From NCBI GenBank assembly GCA_017457955.1, contig JAFTGL010000012.1:124001-188000 (forward strand): a stretch of 64,000 nucleotides of DNA, in the 5' to 3' direction. The position numbers and the translations under genes are program-made. Numbering within the stretch: the first letter of the stretch is position 1; every line of letters starts with the position of its first letter. This DNA comes from Ruminococcus sp. GTDB lineage: Bacteria; Bacillota; Clostridia; Oscillospirales; Acutalibacteraceae. Below the pieces are notes generated by a model. It saw only the letters and a program-made list of their open reading frames with translations, made no database searches and was not told the DNA's origin. This document shows, piece after piece, positions 1-8,509 of this stretch.

Positions 1-1585
1 TGAGGGTGACGGTGATGGGCGTCAGCAAAAGCTGGCTGTAACCGCTTCCCTTTTCGCTTTTCAGCTTTTCATATATGATACGCTCGTGAGCGGCATGCTT
101 GTCGATCAGCATGATCTCGCGGTCGTTTTTCTCAACGATGATATAGGTTTTGAACGCTTCGCCGATGTATTTGTAGTAGTTTTCGTCAAGTTCGATCAGC
201 GGCTGCGGCTCCTGTGCGGCAGGTTCTTCTGCCAAAGCGGGAGCTTCCTTCGGCTCAGCGGGCTGAGCGATAACGGTATCGTTTGATTGGGATTTTTCCT
301 CGCGCTTTTCTTCGATACGCTTCTGATACTGCTCGACAAAGGGTGAGGCGGAATCCGCGACCTTTACCGTATGATTCATCTTCGGTACGCTGACCTCGGG
401 CTCGTCGAGCATTTGGAACAGCTTCTCCGCTCTCAGCTCTTCGGCACGCAGATTCGTCTTTTGCGCAGGCTTTGCGGCAGGCTGAACAGGCGGCTGTTCG
501 TCGCGCTCGCGGAACACCTTCTGCGCCAGTTCAAAGGGATTGACGCGCTTGACGGGCTTCGCCGTGTTGTCGGACAGCTTCGCTTCCACACGCTGTTCCC
601 CGTTCATCAGAGCGGTCTTGACCGCGTGATACACCGCGTCAAAGACAGGACGCTCGTTGACAAAGCGCACTTCGAGCTTTGTCGGATGGACGTTGACGTC
701 CACCGCGTTGAAGGACATATCGAGGTTGAGTACGCAGGACGGGAACTTACCGACCATGACCGAGCCCTTGCACGCTTCGCTGATTGCCGCCATCGCGGTC
801 TTGCAGATCACAAAGCGGTGGTTGATAAAGAAGTTCTGCATGTTGCGGTTGGGGCGGGCATTCTCGGGGCGGCTGATGTAGCCGCTGACACGGACGCCGC
901 CGAGGGTGTAGTCGACGGGGATCAGGCTCTTTGCGAAATCGCGTCCGTAAACGGCGTAGATCGCCGACAGGAGCTTTGAGTCGCCCGCGGTACGCAGGAC
1001 GGTTTTGGAATCTTTGATATAGGTGAGCGCGATCTCGGGGTGAGACAGCGCGATCTTATCGATCACATTGGATACGGCGTTGCCCTCCGCCATATCGGTT
1101 TTGAGGAATTTCATGCGGGCAGGCACGTTGTAAAACAGGTCGCGGATGATAAAGGTCGTGCCGTCTGGACAGCCCGCGTCGTCAAAGCTGATCTCTTCCC
1201 CGCCCTCGATCAGATAGCGGGTGCCTGTCTCTTCCTCCCGCGCCTTGGTGATCAGCTCCAGATGGGAGACGGATGAGACGGAAGCCAGCGCTTCGCCGCG
1301 GAAACCGAGGGTCGCGATGGCGTCGAGGTCGTCCTCGACTTTGACCTTGGAAGTGGCATGACGGATGAACGCGGGACGGATATCGTCCTTCAAAATGCCG
1401 CTGCCGTTATCGGAGACGCGCATAAAGGTGACGCCGCCGTTTTTGATCTCTACAGTGACGGCGGTCGCTCCCGCGTCGATCGAGTTTTCAACCAGCTCTT
1501 TGATGACCGACGAGGGTCTCTCGACAACTTCGCCTGCCGCGATCAGCTCGGCGACGTGCTTGTCGAGCACATTGATCCTGCCCAT
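1..1585 (-). CDS. mutL: DNA mismatch repair protein MutL (3' end cut by window edge)
   Basis: MutL couples MutS mismatch recognition to strand incision and removal. The reading frame stays open to base 1, so about 528 N-terminal residues are present and the C-terminal dimerisation/endonuclease part runs off the window. The GHKL ATPase signature is complete near the N-terminus: NSIDAGA, DNGSGI, RHATSK and GFRGEAL. A variable, Pro/Glu/Ala-rich linker follows from about residue 350, and the beginning of the C-terminal domain (IGEAFKTYIIVE, DKHAAHERI) is visible at the edge. The ATG at 1585 is preceded by AGGAGG. It lies 32 bp downstream of mutS on the same strand, the normal Firmicutes mutS-mutL operon. 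Confidence 0.97.
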   Translation of the reverse strand, partial: MGRINVLDKHVAELIAAGEVVERPSSVIKELVENSIDAGATAVTVEIKNGGVTFMRVSDNGSGILKDDIRPAFIRHATSKVKVEDDLDAIATLGFRGEALASVSSVSHLELITKAREEETGTRYLIEGGEEISFDDAGCPDGTTFIIRDLFYNVPARMKFLKTDMAEGNAVSNVIDKIALSHPEIALTYIKDSKTVLRTAGDSKLLSAIYAVYGRDFAKSLIPVDYTLGGVRVSGYISRPENARPNRNMQNFFINHRFVICKTAMAAISEACKGSVMVGKFPSCVLNLDMSFNAVDVNVHPTKLEVRFVNERPVFDAVYHAVKTALMNGEQRVEAKLSDNTAKPVKRVNPFELAQKVFRERDEQPPVQPAAKPAQKTNLRAEELRAEKLFQMLDEPEVSVPKMNHTVKVADSASPFVEQYQKRIEEKREEKSQSNDTVIAQPAEPKEAPALAEEPAAQEPQPLIELDENYYKYIGEAFKTYIIVEKNDREIMLIDKHAAHERIIYEKLKSEKGSGYSQLLLTPITVTL

Positions 1586-1617
1586 ATGCGTTCCTCCTTT
1601 CATGCTGTAGTGTTTGA

Positions 1618-4221
1618 TCAATCCACCATACCCTTTAGTTCATAGAGGATGTTCATCGCTTCTATCGGGGTGAGGGTGTTGACGTCCACCGCGCGCAGCT
1701 TCTTTTCGATCATGCCGTCGGATGTGGGCATGAGACTGAGCTGCATGTCGGGTTCTTCGGCGGGGACAGTGGTCTGTATATGCTCACGCGGAGCACTTGC
1801 ATTTAGCTCCGCTAAAATTTCTTTCGCTCTTTCGATGATGCTGTCGGGGAGTCCCGCTAATTTCGCGACCTCCACGCCGTAGCTTTCATCCGCGCCGCCG
1901 GGCACGATACGCCTGAGGAAGGTGATCTCGTCGCCGCGCTTCTTGACGGCGATATTGTAGTTCTTGACGCCGTCTAGCAGCTCTTCCATCACGGTCAGCT
2001 CATGGTAATGCGTCGCGAACAACGCGCGTGCGCCTAATTTCTTCTTATCGGCGACATATTCGAGCACCGCGCGGGCGATACTCATGCCGTCGTAGGTCGA
2101 AGTACCTCTGCCGATCTCGTCGAGGATCAGCAGGCTCTTTGAGGTAGCATGCGAGACGATGTTCGCGACCTCGTTCATCTCCACCATAAAGGTCGACTGA
2201 CCCGAGGCAAGATCGTCGGACGCGCCGACGCGGGTAAAGATAGCGTCGACAAGACCGATCTCGGCGTAGGACGCGGGGACAAAGCTGCCCATCTGCGCCA
2301 TCAGCACGATCAAAGCGACCTGCCGCATGTAGGTGGATTTGCCCGCCATGTTCGGACCGGTGATGATCGCGATACGGTTCTCAAGGTTGTCGAGCAGGAC
2401 GTCGTTCGGAACAAACATCGCGTTGTTCAGCAGCGCCTCCACAACGGGATGACGGCTGTCCTTGAGACGGATGACGGAGCTTTGGGACATCTCGGGGCGG
2501 GTATAGCGGTTGTCGTTCGCAACATTTGCCAGCGATACCAGCACGTCGAGAACGGCGATCGCCTTGGCGGTCCTTTCGATACGGTCGAGGTTCAGCGCGA
2601 CCTGCTCGCGCACGTCGTTGAACAGCTCATATTCGATCGCGACACTTCGCTCCTTTGCGCCGAGGATACGGCTCTCAAGCTCTTTGAGCTCAGGGGTGAT
2701 GTAACGCTCGCAGTTCGTGAGCGTCTGTTTGCGGATGTAGTTGTCGGGCACCAGATTCTTGTACGAATTGGTGACCTCGATATAGTAGCCGAAAACGCGG
2801 TTGTAACCGACCTTCAGCTTCGGAATACCGGTCTGCTCCTTCTGCTCGGCTTCAATGCGGGCGAGCAGAGAGGTAGAACCGTTCATGTCATTTTTGATCT
2901 CGTCCAGGGGAGCGGAGTAGCCCTCCTTGATCAACTCGCCCTCACGCACGGAGAAGGGCGGATCCTCCACGATCGCAGAGTCGATCAGCTCATGGATATC
3001 CTCGAGCGGGTCGATGTCCTTGTACAGCTCACGCATAAGGTTTGACTTGAACGGCGACAGCGTCTCTTTCAGCGTCGGCAGGTTGGTGATCGCCTGACAC
3101 AGCGAGCGCAGTTCACGCGCGTTCGCGGAGCCGTAGACGATCTTTGTCATCAGGCGTTCGATATCAAAAATACCTGTCAATCCCGCGGACAGCTCCAGAC
3201 GGTCAACGGTATCGTTCACCAGCTCCTCGACCGCGTTCTGGCGTTTGAGGATGGCGGTGATACTGAGCAGGGGGTGTTCGACCCAGAACTTCATCAGGCG
3301 TTTGCCCATGGCGGTCTTGGTCTTGTCCAGCACCCAGAGAAGCGAATGTTTCTTCTCCTTCGCGATCATCGTGCGGGTCAGCTCAAGGTTGCGGCGGGTG
3401 TTGAAATCGAGCTTCATGTACTGATCCTCGGTGTAGAACTCGATCGTGTCGATGCGCTCGAGACCCGTTTTCTGGGTATCTTTCAGGTAAGACATCAGCA
3501 CGCCGAGGGCGATGATGACCTCATGCATGTCCGCTATCTTCGCCATGTTTTGTTCGCTGAAATGCTTGTTCAATACGGTGGAACACTCCAGCAGTCCGCA
3601 GCGGCTTTCATCGGGATGGGACACCGCCGAGCCGGAGAGCTTCTCTTTGATGAACAGGTGGAGCACCTTGTTCTGCGCGAGCTTTCCCGCGATCAGGAAC
3701 TCCTTCGGCGAATAGGAAGTGATCTGGTCTTTGATCTGGGAAAAGCTGTGGTCGCTCTTGAAGTGGGAGACAAACAGCTGACCTGTCGAGATATCGCAGA
3801 AAACGATACCGACGTAGTTCTTGTCCGCGTACATGGAGCAGATATAGTTGTTCTCGCTTTCGTCGAGCATGCTTGACTCCATGACCGTGCCGGGGGTGAT
3901 AACGCGGATGATATCGCGCTTGACAAGCCCCTTTGCTTTGGCAGGGTCCTCGGTCTGCTCGCAGATGGCGACCTTGTAGCCCTTGCTCACCAGACGAGCG
4001 ATGTATGATTCGGCGGAATGGAAGGGTACGCCGCACATCGGCGCGCGTTCCTCCTGTCCGCAGTCACGGCCTGTCAGGGTAAGCTCCAGCTCCTTGGAGG
4101 CGAGCTTCGCGTCGTCGTAGAACATTTCGTAGAAATCGCCGAGACGGAAGAACAGGATGCTGTCCCTGTTCTCCTCTTTGATCTGAAAATACTGTTTCAT
4201 CATCGGAGATAACTCCGCCAT
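1618..4221 (-). CDS. mutS: DNA mismatch repair protein MutS
   Basis: MutS binds base mispairs and small loops and recruits MutL using ATP. The 867-residue length is typical. The N-terminal mismatch-binding domain is intact, with the FYEMF motif whose Phe stacks on the mispair. The ABC-type ATPase at the C-terminus has Walker A GPNMAGKST near residue 620, the signature-region segment ASDDLASGQSTFMVEM, and Walker B DEIGRGTSTYDG near residue 700. The ATG at 4221 has AAGGAG eight bases upstream. Its position between the ymcA-like gene and mutL matches Bacillus-type order, except that cotE is absent. Confidence 0.98.
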   Translation of the reverse strand: MAELSPMMKQYFQIKEENRDSILFFRLGDFYEMFYDDAKLASKELELTLTGRDCGQEERAPMCGVPFHSAESYIARLVSKGYKVAICEQTEDPAKAKGLVKRDIIRVITPGTVMESSMLDESENNYICSMYADKNYVGIVFCDISTGQLFVSHFKSDHSFSQIKDQITSYSPKEFLIAGKLAQNKVLHLFIKEKLSGSAVSHPDESRCGLLECSTVLNKHFSEQNMAKIADMHEVIIALGVLMSYLKDTQKTGLERIDTIEFYTEDQYMKLDFNTRRNLELTRTMIAKEKKHSLLWVLDKTKTAMGKRLMKFWVEHPLLSITAILKRQNAVEELVNDTVDRLELSAGLTGIFDIERLMTKIVYGSANARELRSLCQAITNLPTLKETLSPFKSNLMRELYKDIDPLEDIHELIDSAIVEDPPFSVREGELIKEGYSAPLDEIKNDMNGSTSLLARIEAEQKEQTGIPKLKVGYNRVFGYYIEVTNSYKNLVPDNYIRKQTLTNCERYITPELKELESRILGAKERSVAIEYELFNDVREQVALNLDRIERTAKAIAVLDVLVSLANVANDNRYTRPEMSQSSVIRLKDSRHPVVEALLNNAMFVPNDVLLDNLENRIAIITGPNMAGKSTYMRQVALIVLMAQMGSFVPASYAEIGLVDAIFTRVGASDDLASGQSTFMVEMNEVANIVSHATSKSLLILDEIGRGTSTYDGMSIARAVLEYVADKKKLGARALFATHYHELTVMEELLDGVKNYNIAVKKRGDEITFLRRIVPGGADESYGVEVAKLAGLPDSIIERAKEILAELNASAPREHIQTTVPAEEPDMQLSLMPTSDGMIEKKLRAVDVNTLTPIEAMNILYELKGMVD

Positions 4222-4262
4222 GTTCTCAACTCCTTAAAATGATCCTTGTTACAAAAAACTAC

Positions 4263-4670
4263 TTAGCCGCATCCTCCGCAGGTAGAACAGTCGTGGGTGC
4301 AGTCCTCGGAAAAGTCGGTGGTGTCGGGGTCCTGACCGTCGGCGCTCTGCTGGATGATGGCAAGAACGCGCTGCAGCACCTTGTCGAACGCCTGCTTCGC
4401 GTCGTTATACGCCTTCATATGCTCGTTCGACATGATGTCGGAGTACGCGGTGCGCATTTCTTCATTGAGCTTCTTCAAGGTCTCTTCATCGCGGTCGGTC
4501 TTGCAAGCCTCGGCGTTGATCGCGACGCGCTTGATGTTGAACTCGGTGATCAGGCTCTGGAGCGCTTCATCGGCGTCCGCCGCGTTCTTAGCCGCTACGA
4601 TGTTCTTGTATACTTCTTCTTCCTGGATAGCATGACCCATCTGTCGTGCCATTGCGATAATATCTGCCAT
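4263..4670 (-). CDS. YlbF/YmcA family protein with Cys-rich tail
   Basis: A 135-residue, mostly helical protein of the YlbF/YmcA (Com_YlbF) family. In Bacillus subtilis YlbF, YmcA and YaaT form a complex that acts with RNase Y and influences Spo0A phosphorylation, competence and biofilm formation. Position directly after miaB and before mutS mirrors B. subtilis ymcB-ymcA-(cotE)-mutS, which favours the YmcA assignment. The last dozen residues are Cys-rich (CTHDCSTCGGCG, four Cys), suggesting a bound metal or Fe-S cluster; this is inference. The start has AAGGAAGG upstream. Family assignment is confident; which paralogue is not certain. Confidence 0.8.
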   Translation of the reverse strand: MADIIAMARQMGHAIQEEEVYKNIVAAKNAADADEALQSLITEFNIKRVAINAEACKTDRDEETLKKLNEEMRTAYSDIMSNEHMKAYNDAKQAFDKVLQRVLAIIQQSADGQDPDTTDFSEDCTHDCSTCGGCG

Positions 4671-4691
4671 AATAGTTACCTTCCTTTTGAT

Positions 4692-6095
4692 TTATTCTGC
4701 AAGCTCGCCGCTGAGGATCCAGTTGCGCGCCTGTGTGATTTTAACGTTGTGGAAATCTCCGATCAGGCTTTCATCCCCGTCGAACTCGACGATGATGTTG
4801 CCCGAGGTGCGTCCGCAAAGTCTGCCTTCCTTCTTCGCCTTTTCTTCGACCAGCACCTTTTCTGTCCTGCCGACCATCGAGGCACAGCGTTCGGCTGCGA
4901 TCTCCTCCTGAACCTGCAGCAGTTCTCTGAACCATCTGCCCTTTTCTTCATCAGAGACAGGGTCGTCCATCTTTGCCGCGGGGGTACCGTTGCGGGGCGA
5001 GAAGATGAAGGTAAACAGCGAGGTAAAGCCCACCTCGCGGATCAGGGACAGCGTCTGTTGAAAATCCTCGTAGGTCTCGCCGGGGAAGCCGACGATGACG
5101 TCGGAGGTCAGCGATACGTCGGGGATACGCTCTTTGGCGTAGTTCACGATATCGAGGTATTTTGCGCGGTCATAGTGGCGGTTCATCGCCTTTAAGACTC
5201 TGTCCGAACCCGACTGGAACGGCAGGTGCAGATGCAGGGAGATATGCTTGCTGTCGGCGATGGCGTCGATCAGCTCGCGGGTGCAGTCCTTCGGGTGAGA
5301 AGTCATGAACCTCAGCCAGTAGTCGCCCTCGATCTTGTCGATCTCACTGATGAGTCCCGCAAAGGTCGGGCGGGGGTCGAGACCTTTGCCGTAGCTGTTG
5401 ACGTTCTGTCCCAACAGCGTGATATCCTTGTAGCCCTGCCCGATCATCTCTTTTGCCTCGGCAATGATGATCTCGGGCTGTCGGCTGCGCTCTCTGCCGC
5501 GCACATACGGCACGATACAGTAGGTGCAGAAGTTGTCACAGCCGTACATGATCGGCAGCCAGCCCTTGAACTTGCCGTCGCGGTAAGCGGGGATGCCCTC
5601 ATGGACGAGCTTATCGTCGTTGTCGCGGACGAAGATACGCGAGCCGTCCACCAGGCTCTTGTAAAGAAGCTCGGGGAACTCATGCATGCAGTGGGTGCCG
5701 AACACCAGTCCCACAAAGGGGAAGCTGTCGTGAATTCTTTTTGCGACATGCTCCTGCTCCATCATACAGCCGCACAGGGCGATCAGGATCTGGGGATGGC
5801 GGCGTTTGAGCTTTTTCAGCGCGCCGACGTTGCCGAACACCCTGTCCTCGGCGTGCTCGCGCACGGCGCAGGTGTTGAAGAGGATGAAGTCGGCTTCTTC
5901 CACATTTTCGGCGAAGCTGTAGCCCGCGACCTTGAGCATACCCTTGATACGCTCGCTGTCGGCGACGTTCTGCTGACAGCCGTAGGTACGGATGTATGCC
6001 AACGGCACTTCACCGCGCTTGCGGATGCTCATCAGCTCCGCGGTCAGATTGAGGTATTCGATTTGATTGTCGGTCATTTTTACGGTTTCCGTCAA
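4692..6095 (-). CDS. miaB: tRNA-2-methylthio-N6-dimethylallyladenosine synthase MiaB
   Basis: MiaB is a radical SAM methylthiotransferase that modifies isopentenyl-A37 of tRNAs. Visible parts: the N-terminal UPF0004 domain with three cluster Cys (YGCQQN, FNTCAVR, CGCM), the radical SAM motif GCDNFCTYC near residue 188, and a C-terminal TRAM domain ending at the stop. The frame could be opened at an ATG at 6110, but that ATG overlaps a GGAGG (6104-6108). The ribosome site points instead to TTG at 6095, eight bases on; the next ATG is at 6077. First gene of the miaB-ymcA-mutS-mutL run, with a promoter at 6137-6165. Confidence 0.96.
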   Translation of the reverse strand: MTETVKMTDNQIEYLNLTAELMSIRKRGEVPLAYIRTYGCQQNVADSERIKGMLKVAGYSFAENVEEADFILFNTCAVREHAEDRVFGNVGALKKLKRRHPQILIALCGCMMEQEHVAKRIHDSFPFVGLVFGTHCMHEFPELLYKSLVDGSRIFVRDNDDKLVHEGIPAYRDGKFKGWLPIMYGCDNFCTYCIVPYVRGRERSRQPEIIIAEAKEMIGQGYKDITLLGQNVNSYGKGLDPRPTFAGLISEIDKIEGDYWLRFMTSHPKDCTRELIDAIADSKHISLHLHLPFQSGSDRVLKAMNRHYDRAKYLDIVNYAKERIPDVSLTSDVIVGFPGETYEDFQQTLSLIREVGFTSLFTFIFSPRNGTPAAKMDDPVSDEEKGRWFRELLQVQEEIAAERCASMVGRTEKVLVEEKAKKEGRLCGRTSGNIIVEFDGDESLIGDFHNVKITQARNWILSGELAE

Positions 6096-6136
6096 GCGAC
6101 AATCCTCCATTCTATACTAAACCCATTATCTGTATG

Positions 6137-6165
6137 ATTATAACACAAGATATTCGGCTTTTCAA
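6137..6165 (-). promoter_or_regulatory. Sigma-A promoter of miaB operon
   Basis: On the minus strand TTGAAA (6160-6165) and TATAAT (6137-6142) are 17 bp apart, with TG one base before the -10 (extended -10). The predicted start, near 6130, is about 35 bp upstream of the TTG start of miaB. Confidence 0.75.
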
Positions 6166-6189
6166 GCTATTTTCCGCAAAATATTGGGA

Positions 6190-6834
6190 TTAATAGGAGA
6201 TGACGCCGCCATAGGACGGAACGGAGCCGACGATGACCGTCTGGGCGATCTCGAAGGTGGACGAGGTGCTGACCGTCTCGGCGATACGGAACGGATTGTA
6301 GATCAGCAGATCAACATACACCGTCATGGTAACGTGGTGGACGGTCTGATTGAGACCGCCGCTCTCAAAGCTGCTTTCAAACTCGCAGGAAACGGTCTGG
6401 GTGCTGTCGACGCTGAAATAGACCTGAGGTCCGACGTTCATCAGCAGAACCAGTCCCGTAAAACTGCCAAGCCTCGCGCTGACGCCCTGATGATGGGAGA
6501 GGTAGTCAATCTGCTCCTGCGCGCTTTCGGTCACGGAAGTCTTGATGTAATTCACATACGGCGTGTTGGTGGTCACGGCGGCTACCGTGCCGTTGTTGTA
6601 GGAGATATCGCACAGCTTCTCCCCTATGTCGGTATGCTCAGCGAGGAATTCATCCACTGCCGCAGTGACGGCTTGTTCGGCTACCGTCTGCATATCGCGG
6701 ACGATGATGTCCTTAAGCTGTGCCTTGACCGCGTACTCAAAATAGGTCACACAGCCGATCACGATCACTAAGAGTATGGCGGTATATTTGCGCAGCTTTC
6801 GGCGGACGGGACTGAGTTTTTTTCGGCACAGCAT
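6190..6834 (-). CDS. yunB: Sporulation protein YunB
   Basis: A 214-residue membrane-anchored protein matching the YunB sporulation family. YunB is made in the mother cell under sigma-E in B. subtilis; its biochemical role is not established. Seen here: basic N-terminus, one membrane helix at about residues 17-36, a long extracytoplasmic region, and the family's C-terminal pattern around ETVSTSSTFEIAQTVIVG. Ribosome site AGGTGAT lies upstream of the ATG. A CATATGAT stretch upstream resembles a sigma-E -10 but lacks a convincing -35. Its long upstream spacer is low-complexity DNA. Confidence 0.82.
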   Translation of the reverse strand: MLCRKKLSPVRRKLRKYTAILLVIVIGCVTYFEYAVKAQLKDIIVRDMQTVAEQAVTAAVDEFLAEHTDIGEKLCDISYNNGTVAAVTTNTPYVNYIKTSVTESAQEQIDYLSHHQGVSARLGSFTGLVLLMNVGPQVYFSVDSTQTVSCEFESSFESGGLNQTVHHVTMTVYVDLLIYNPFRIAETVSTSSTFEIAQTVIVGSVPSYGGVISY

Positions 6835-6934
6835 TTGATATCACCTCTCCTGTTATCATATGAGAGCAGAGGAGAATGGTGAAAAACACGCTGTCTGATA
6901 CGGGTTTTGTCAATTTTAAAAAACCGAAATGAGT

Positions 6935-7258
6935 TTTTTCTTTTTCTTGAGAATTATTTAAGAAATTATTTTTTTCTTTCTTTTTCTCTTTGTCTTTTAT
7001 CTTTGACTTTTTCTTTATCCTTATCTTTAACTTTATCTTTATCTTTAACTTTATCTTTCTCTTTATCTTAGCTTTTTTTGCTTTTCGGAAAAAGCATTTG
7101 GTTTTTGAAAAAGCAAGGTTTTGTCTTTTTCTTTTTGAGAATGAATTAAGAGATTATTATTTTCTTTATCTTTTATCTTTACCTTTTTCTTTAACTTTAA
7201 CTTTATCCTTGTCTTTAACCTTATCTTTTTCTTTCTCTTTATCTTAGTTGATTTTGTT
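6935..7258. repeat. Duplicated CTTTAT/CTTTAA pyrimidine-strand low-complexity block
   Basis: Two imperfect direct copies of about 130 bp (about 6935-7080 and 7123-7258), separated by about 45 bp. Each opens with a TTTTTCTTGAGAAT-like segment and AAT-rich step, continues with degenerate hexamers (CTTTAT, CTTTAA, CTTTTT, CTTTGT) and closes with CTCTTTATCTTAG. The plus strand is almost all pyrimidine with A. The origin is probably slippage plus duplication of a longer segment. Confidence 0.8.
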
Positions 7259-7266
7259 GAGGTTTG

Positions 7267-7296
7267 TTAACACATGTCAACACATGTTAACACTTG
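7267..7296. repeat. Three tandem 10-bp repeats
   Basis: TTAACACATG, TCAACACATG and TTAACACTTG follow one another without gaps. A 10-bp period places each copy on the same face of the helix, as in arrays of protein-binding sites. They sit in the yunB upstream spacer. Confidence 0.7.
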
Positions 7297-7320
7297 TTGA
7301 GACCGCCTTAACGCACAGGG

Positions 7321-7356
7321 TAAAACAAAAAGCGGCACGACAAACGCCGTACCGCT
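7321..7356 (-). terminator. Rho-independent terminator of efp operon
   Basis: Minus-strand hairpin with 9-bp arms (7331-7339 and 7348-7356, one G-U pair) followed by TTTTTGTTTT. It lies just after the stop codon of the acidic zinc-ribbon gene. Confidence 0.85.
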
Positions 7357-7369
7357 CGCAGAAACTGTA

Positions 7370-7825
7370 TTATTCTTCGTCGTCCGCTTCTTCGAGAGCC
7401 TCGATATCCTCGTCAAGCTCCGAGAAGTCGAATTCGATCTCGGCGCCGCACATCGGGCAGTCAAGCTCGCCCTCGATCAGCGCGTCCTCGTCGACGATGG
7501 TCGTCTCGCCGCAGGCGGGACAGGTGACCTCATAGTATGCCTCGTCGTCATCGAAGGGATCGAAGTCGTCATCATCATCGTCGTACCAATCGTCCTCGTA
7601 ATCCTCGCCGTAGAGCTCTTCCTCTACCTCGGCAAGGTCCTCGTCGATCTCGTCGACCTGATCGCAGACCTCGTCAACGACGTCCTCGATCTCGACAACG
7701 TCATACGCCATATCTTCCAGAAGGTCGATGATCGCGTTAATGACCTTGACCTCGTCCTTGCTCTCGTCGAGCTTCAAGCCTTCGGCAAGTCCGCGGATAT
7801 ACGCGATTCTTTCAGTCAGGTTCAT
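7370..7825 (-). CDS. Acidic zinc-ribbon protein, CD1247 N-terminal-domain family
   Basis: A 151-residue, extremely acidic protein. Residues 1-55 form a helical domain seen in Clostridia proteins of the CD1247 N-terminal family. It is followed by a run of Asp/Glu/Tyr, then a two-knuckle zinc ribbon (CPAC...CPMC, about residues 101-124) and another acidic tail. No enzymatic function is known to me. It is the last gene of a pepP-like/efp run, an arrangement common in Clostridia, and is followed by a clear terminator. The ATG has AAGGAG six bases upstream. Confidence 0.8.
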   Translation of the reverse strand: MNLTERIAYIRGLAEGLKLDESKDEVKVINAIIDLLEDMAYDVVEIEDVVDEVCDQVDEIDEDLAEVEEELYGEDYEDDWYDDDDDDFDPFDDDEAYYEVTCPACGETTIVDEDALIEGELDCPMCGAEIEFDFSELDEDIEALEEADDEE

Positions 7826-7835
7826 AATGTTCTCC

Positions 7836-8393
7836 TTACGCTCTGCCCAGATACTCGCCGGTGCGGGTGTCGATCTGGATCATCTCGCCCTCTTCGATGA
7901 AGAGCGGGACCTTGATCTCAGCGCCGGTCTCGAGGGTAGCAGGCTTGGTAGCGTTGGTAGCAGTGTTGCCCGCAAAGCCGGGATCGGTCTGGGTAACCTG
8001 CAGCTCAACGAAGTTGGGCGGCTCTACGCCGAATACGTTGCCCTTGTAGGACAGCACCTTGCAGACCATGTTCTCTTTGACAAACTTGAAGCTGTCGCCG
8101 AGGATAGAAGCGTTGATCGGGATCTGCTCCCATGTCTCGGTATCCATAAAGTAGTACAGATCGCCGTCGGAATAGCTGTACTCCATATCCTTTCTGTCGA
8201 TGAAAGCGGTGGGGTACTTATCGTTGGGGTTGAAGGTCTTTTCAACGACCGCGCCGGTGATGACGTTTCTGATCTTGGTTCTGACGAAAGCCGCACCTTT
8301 ACCGGGCTTTACGTGCTGGAACTCGATGATGGAAACAACCTGTCCATCCATCTCGAAAGTTACACCGTTTCTGAAATCGCCAGCAGAAATCAT
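7836..8393 (-). CDS. efp: Translation elongation factor P
   Basis: EF-P enters the ribosomal E site and rescues stalling at polyproline. The three beta-barrel domains are intact (185 residues). Two in-frame ATGs exist at 8399 and 8393. AGGAGG lies only two bases before the first but eight before the second, so 8393 is chosen. With that start the loop Lys in VKPGKGAAF is residue 32, the same number as the modified Lys32 of B. subtilis EF-P. No modification enzyme gene (epmA, ymfI-like) is seen nearby. Confidence 0.96.
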   Translation of the reverse strand: MISAGDFRNGVTFEMDGQVVSIIEFQHVKPGKGAAFVRTKIRNVITGAVVEKTFNPNDKYPTAFIDRKDMEYSYSDGDLYYFMDTETWEQIPINASILGDSFKFVKENMVCKVLSYKGNVFGVEPPNFVELQVTQTDPGFAGNTATNATKPATLETGAEIKVPLFIEEGEMIQIDTRTGEYLGRA

Positions 8394-8509
8394 ATACATT
8401 TCCTCCTAATTATCTTAGCATTTAGCGCTCAAAGAGCACCTTATCTTTGTTATTATACAGGCAAAGCCGTGAAAAATCAATACTTTCAGAGAATTATATC
8501 ATCATTGAC

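Larger units (their letters stand above)
6835..7369. other. Gene-free spacer upstream of yunB
   Basis: About 535 bp without a credible gene. In order: the yunB ribosome site; an isolated TTGACA on the minus strand near 6920 without a matching -10; two pyrimidine-rich blocks (6935-7080 and 7123-7258); three 10-bp direct repeats (7267-7296); and the terminator of the efp operon (7321-7356). Open frames here translate to Phe/Leu/Ile or Ser runs typical of simple sequence. Confidence 0.8.

Noticed and set aside
2149..3045. A 298-codon open frame antisense to mutS, and similar long antisense frames over leuS, trmFO, topA and miaB.
   Set aside because: They mirror codon bias of the real genes, lack ribosome sites and show Asp/Arg/His/Val-rich composition typical of reversed coding DNA.
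6840..6880. Possible sigma-E promoter of yunB (CATATGAT as -10).
   Set aside because: No acceptable -35 at the required distance; the match is too short to report as a feature.
6990..7247. Open frame of Phe/Ile/Leu runs in the spacer upstream of yunB.
   Set aside because: It is a translation of the pyrimidine-rich simple repeat, with no ribosome site.
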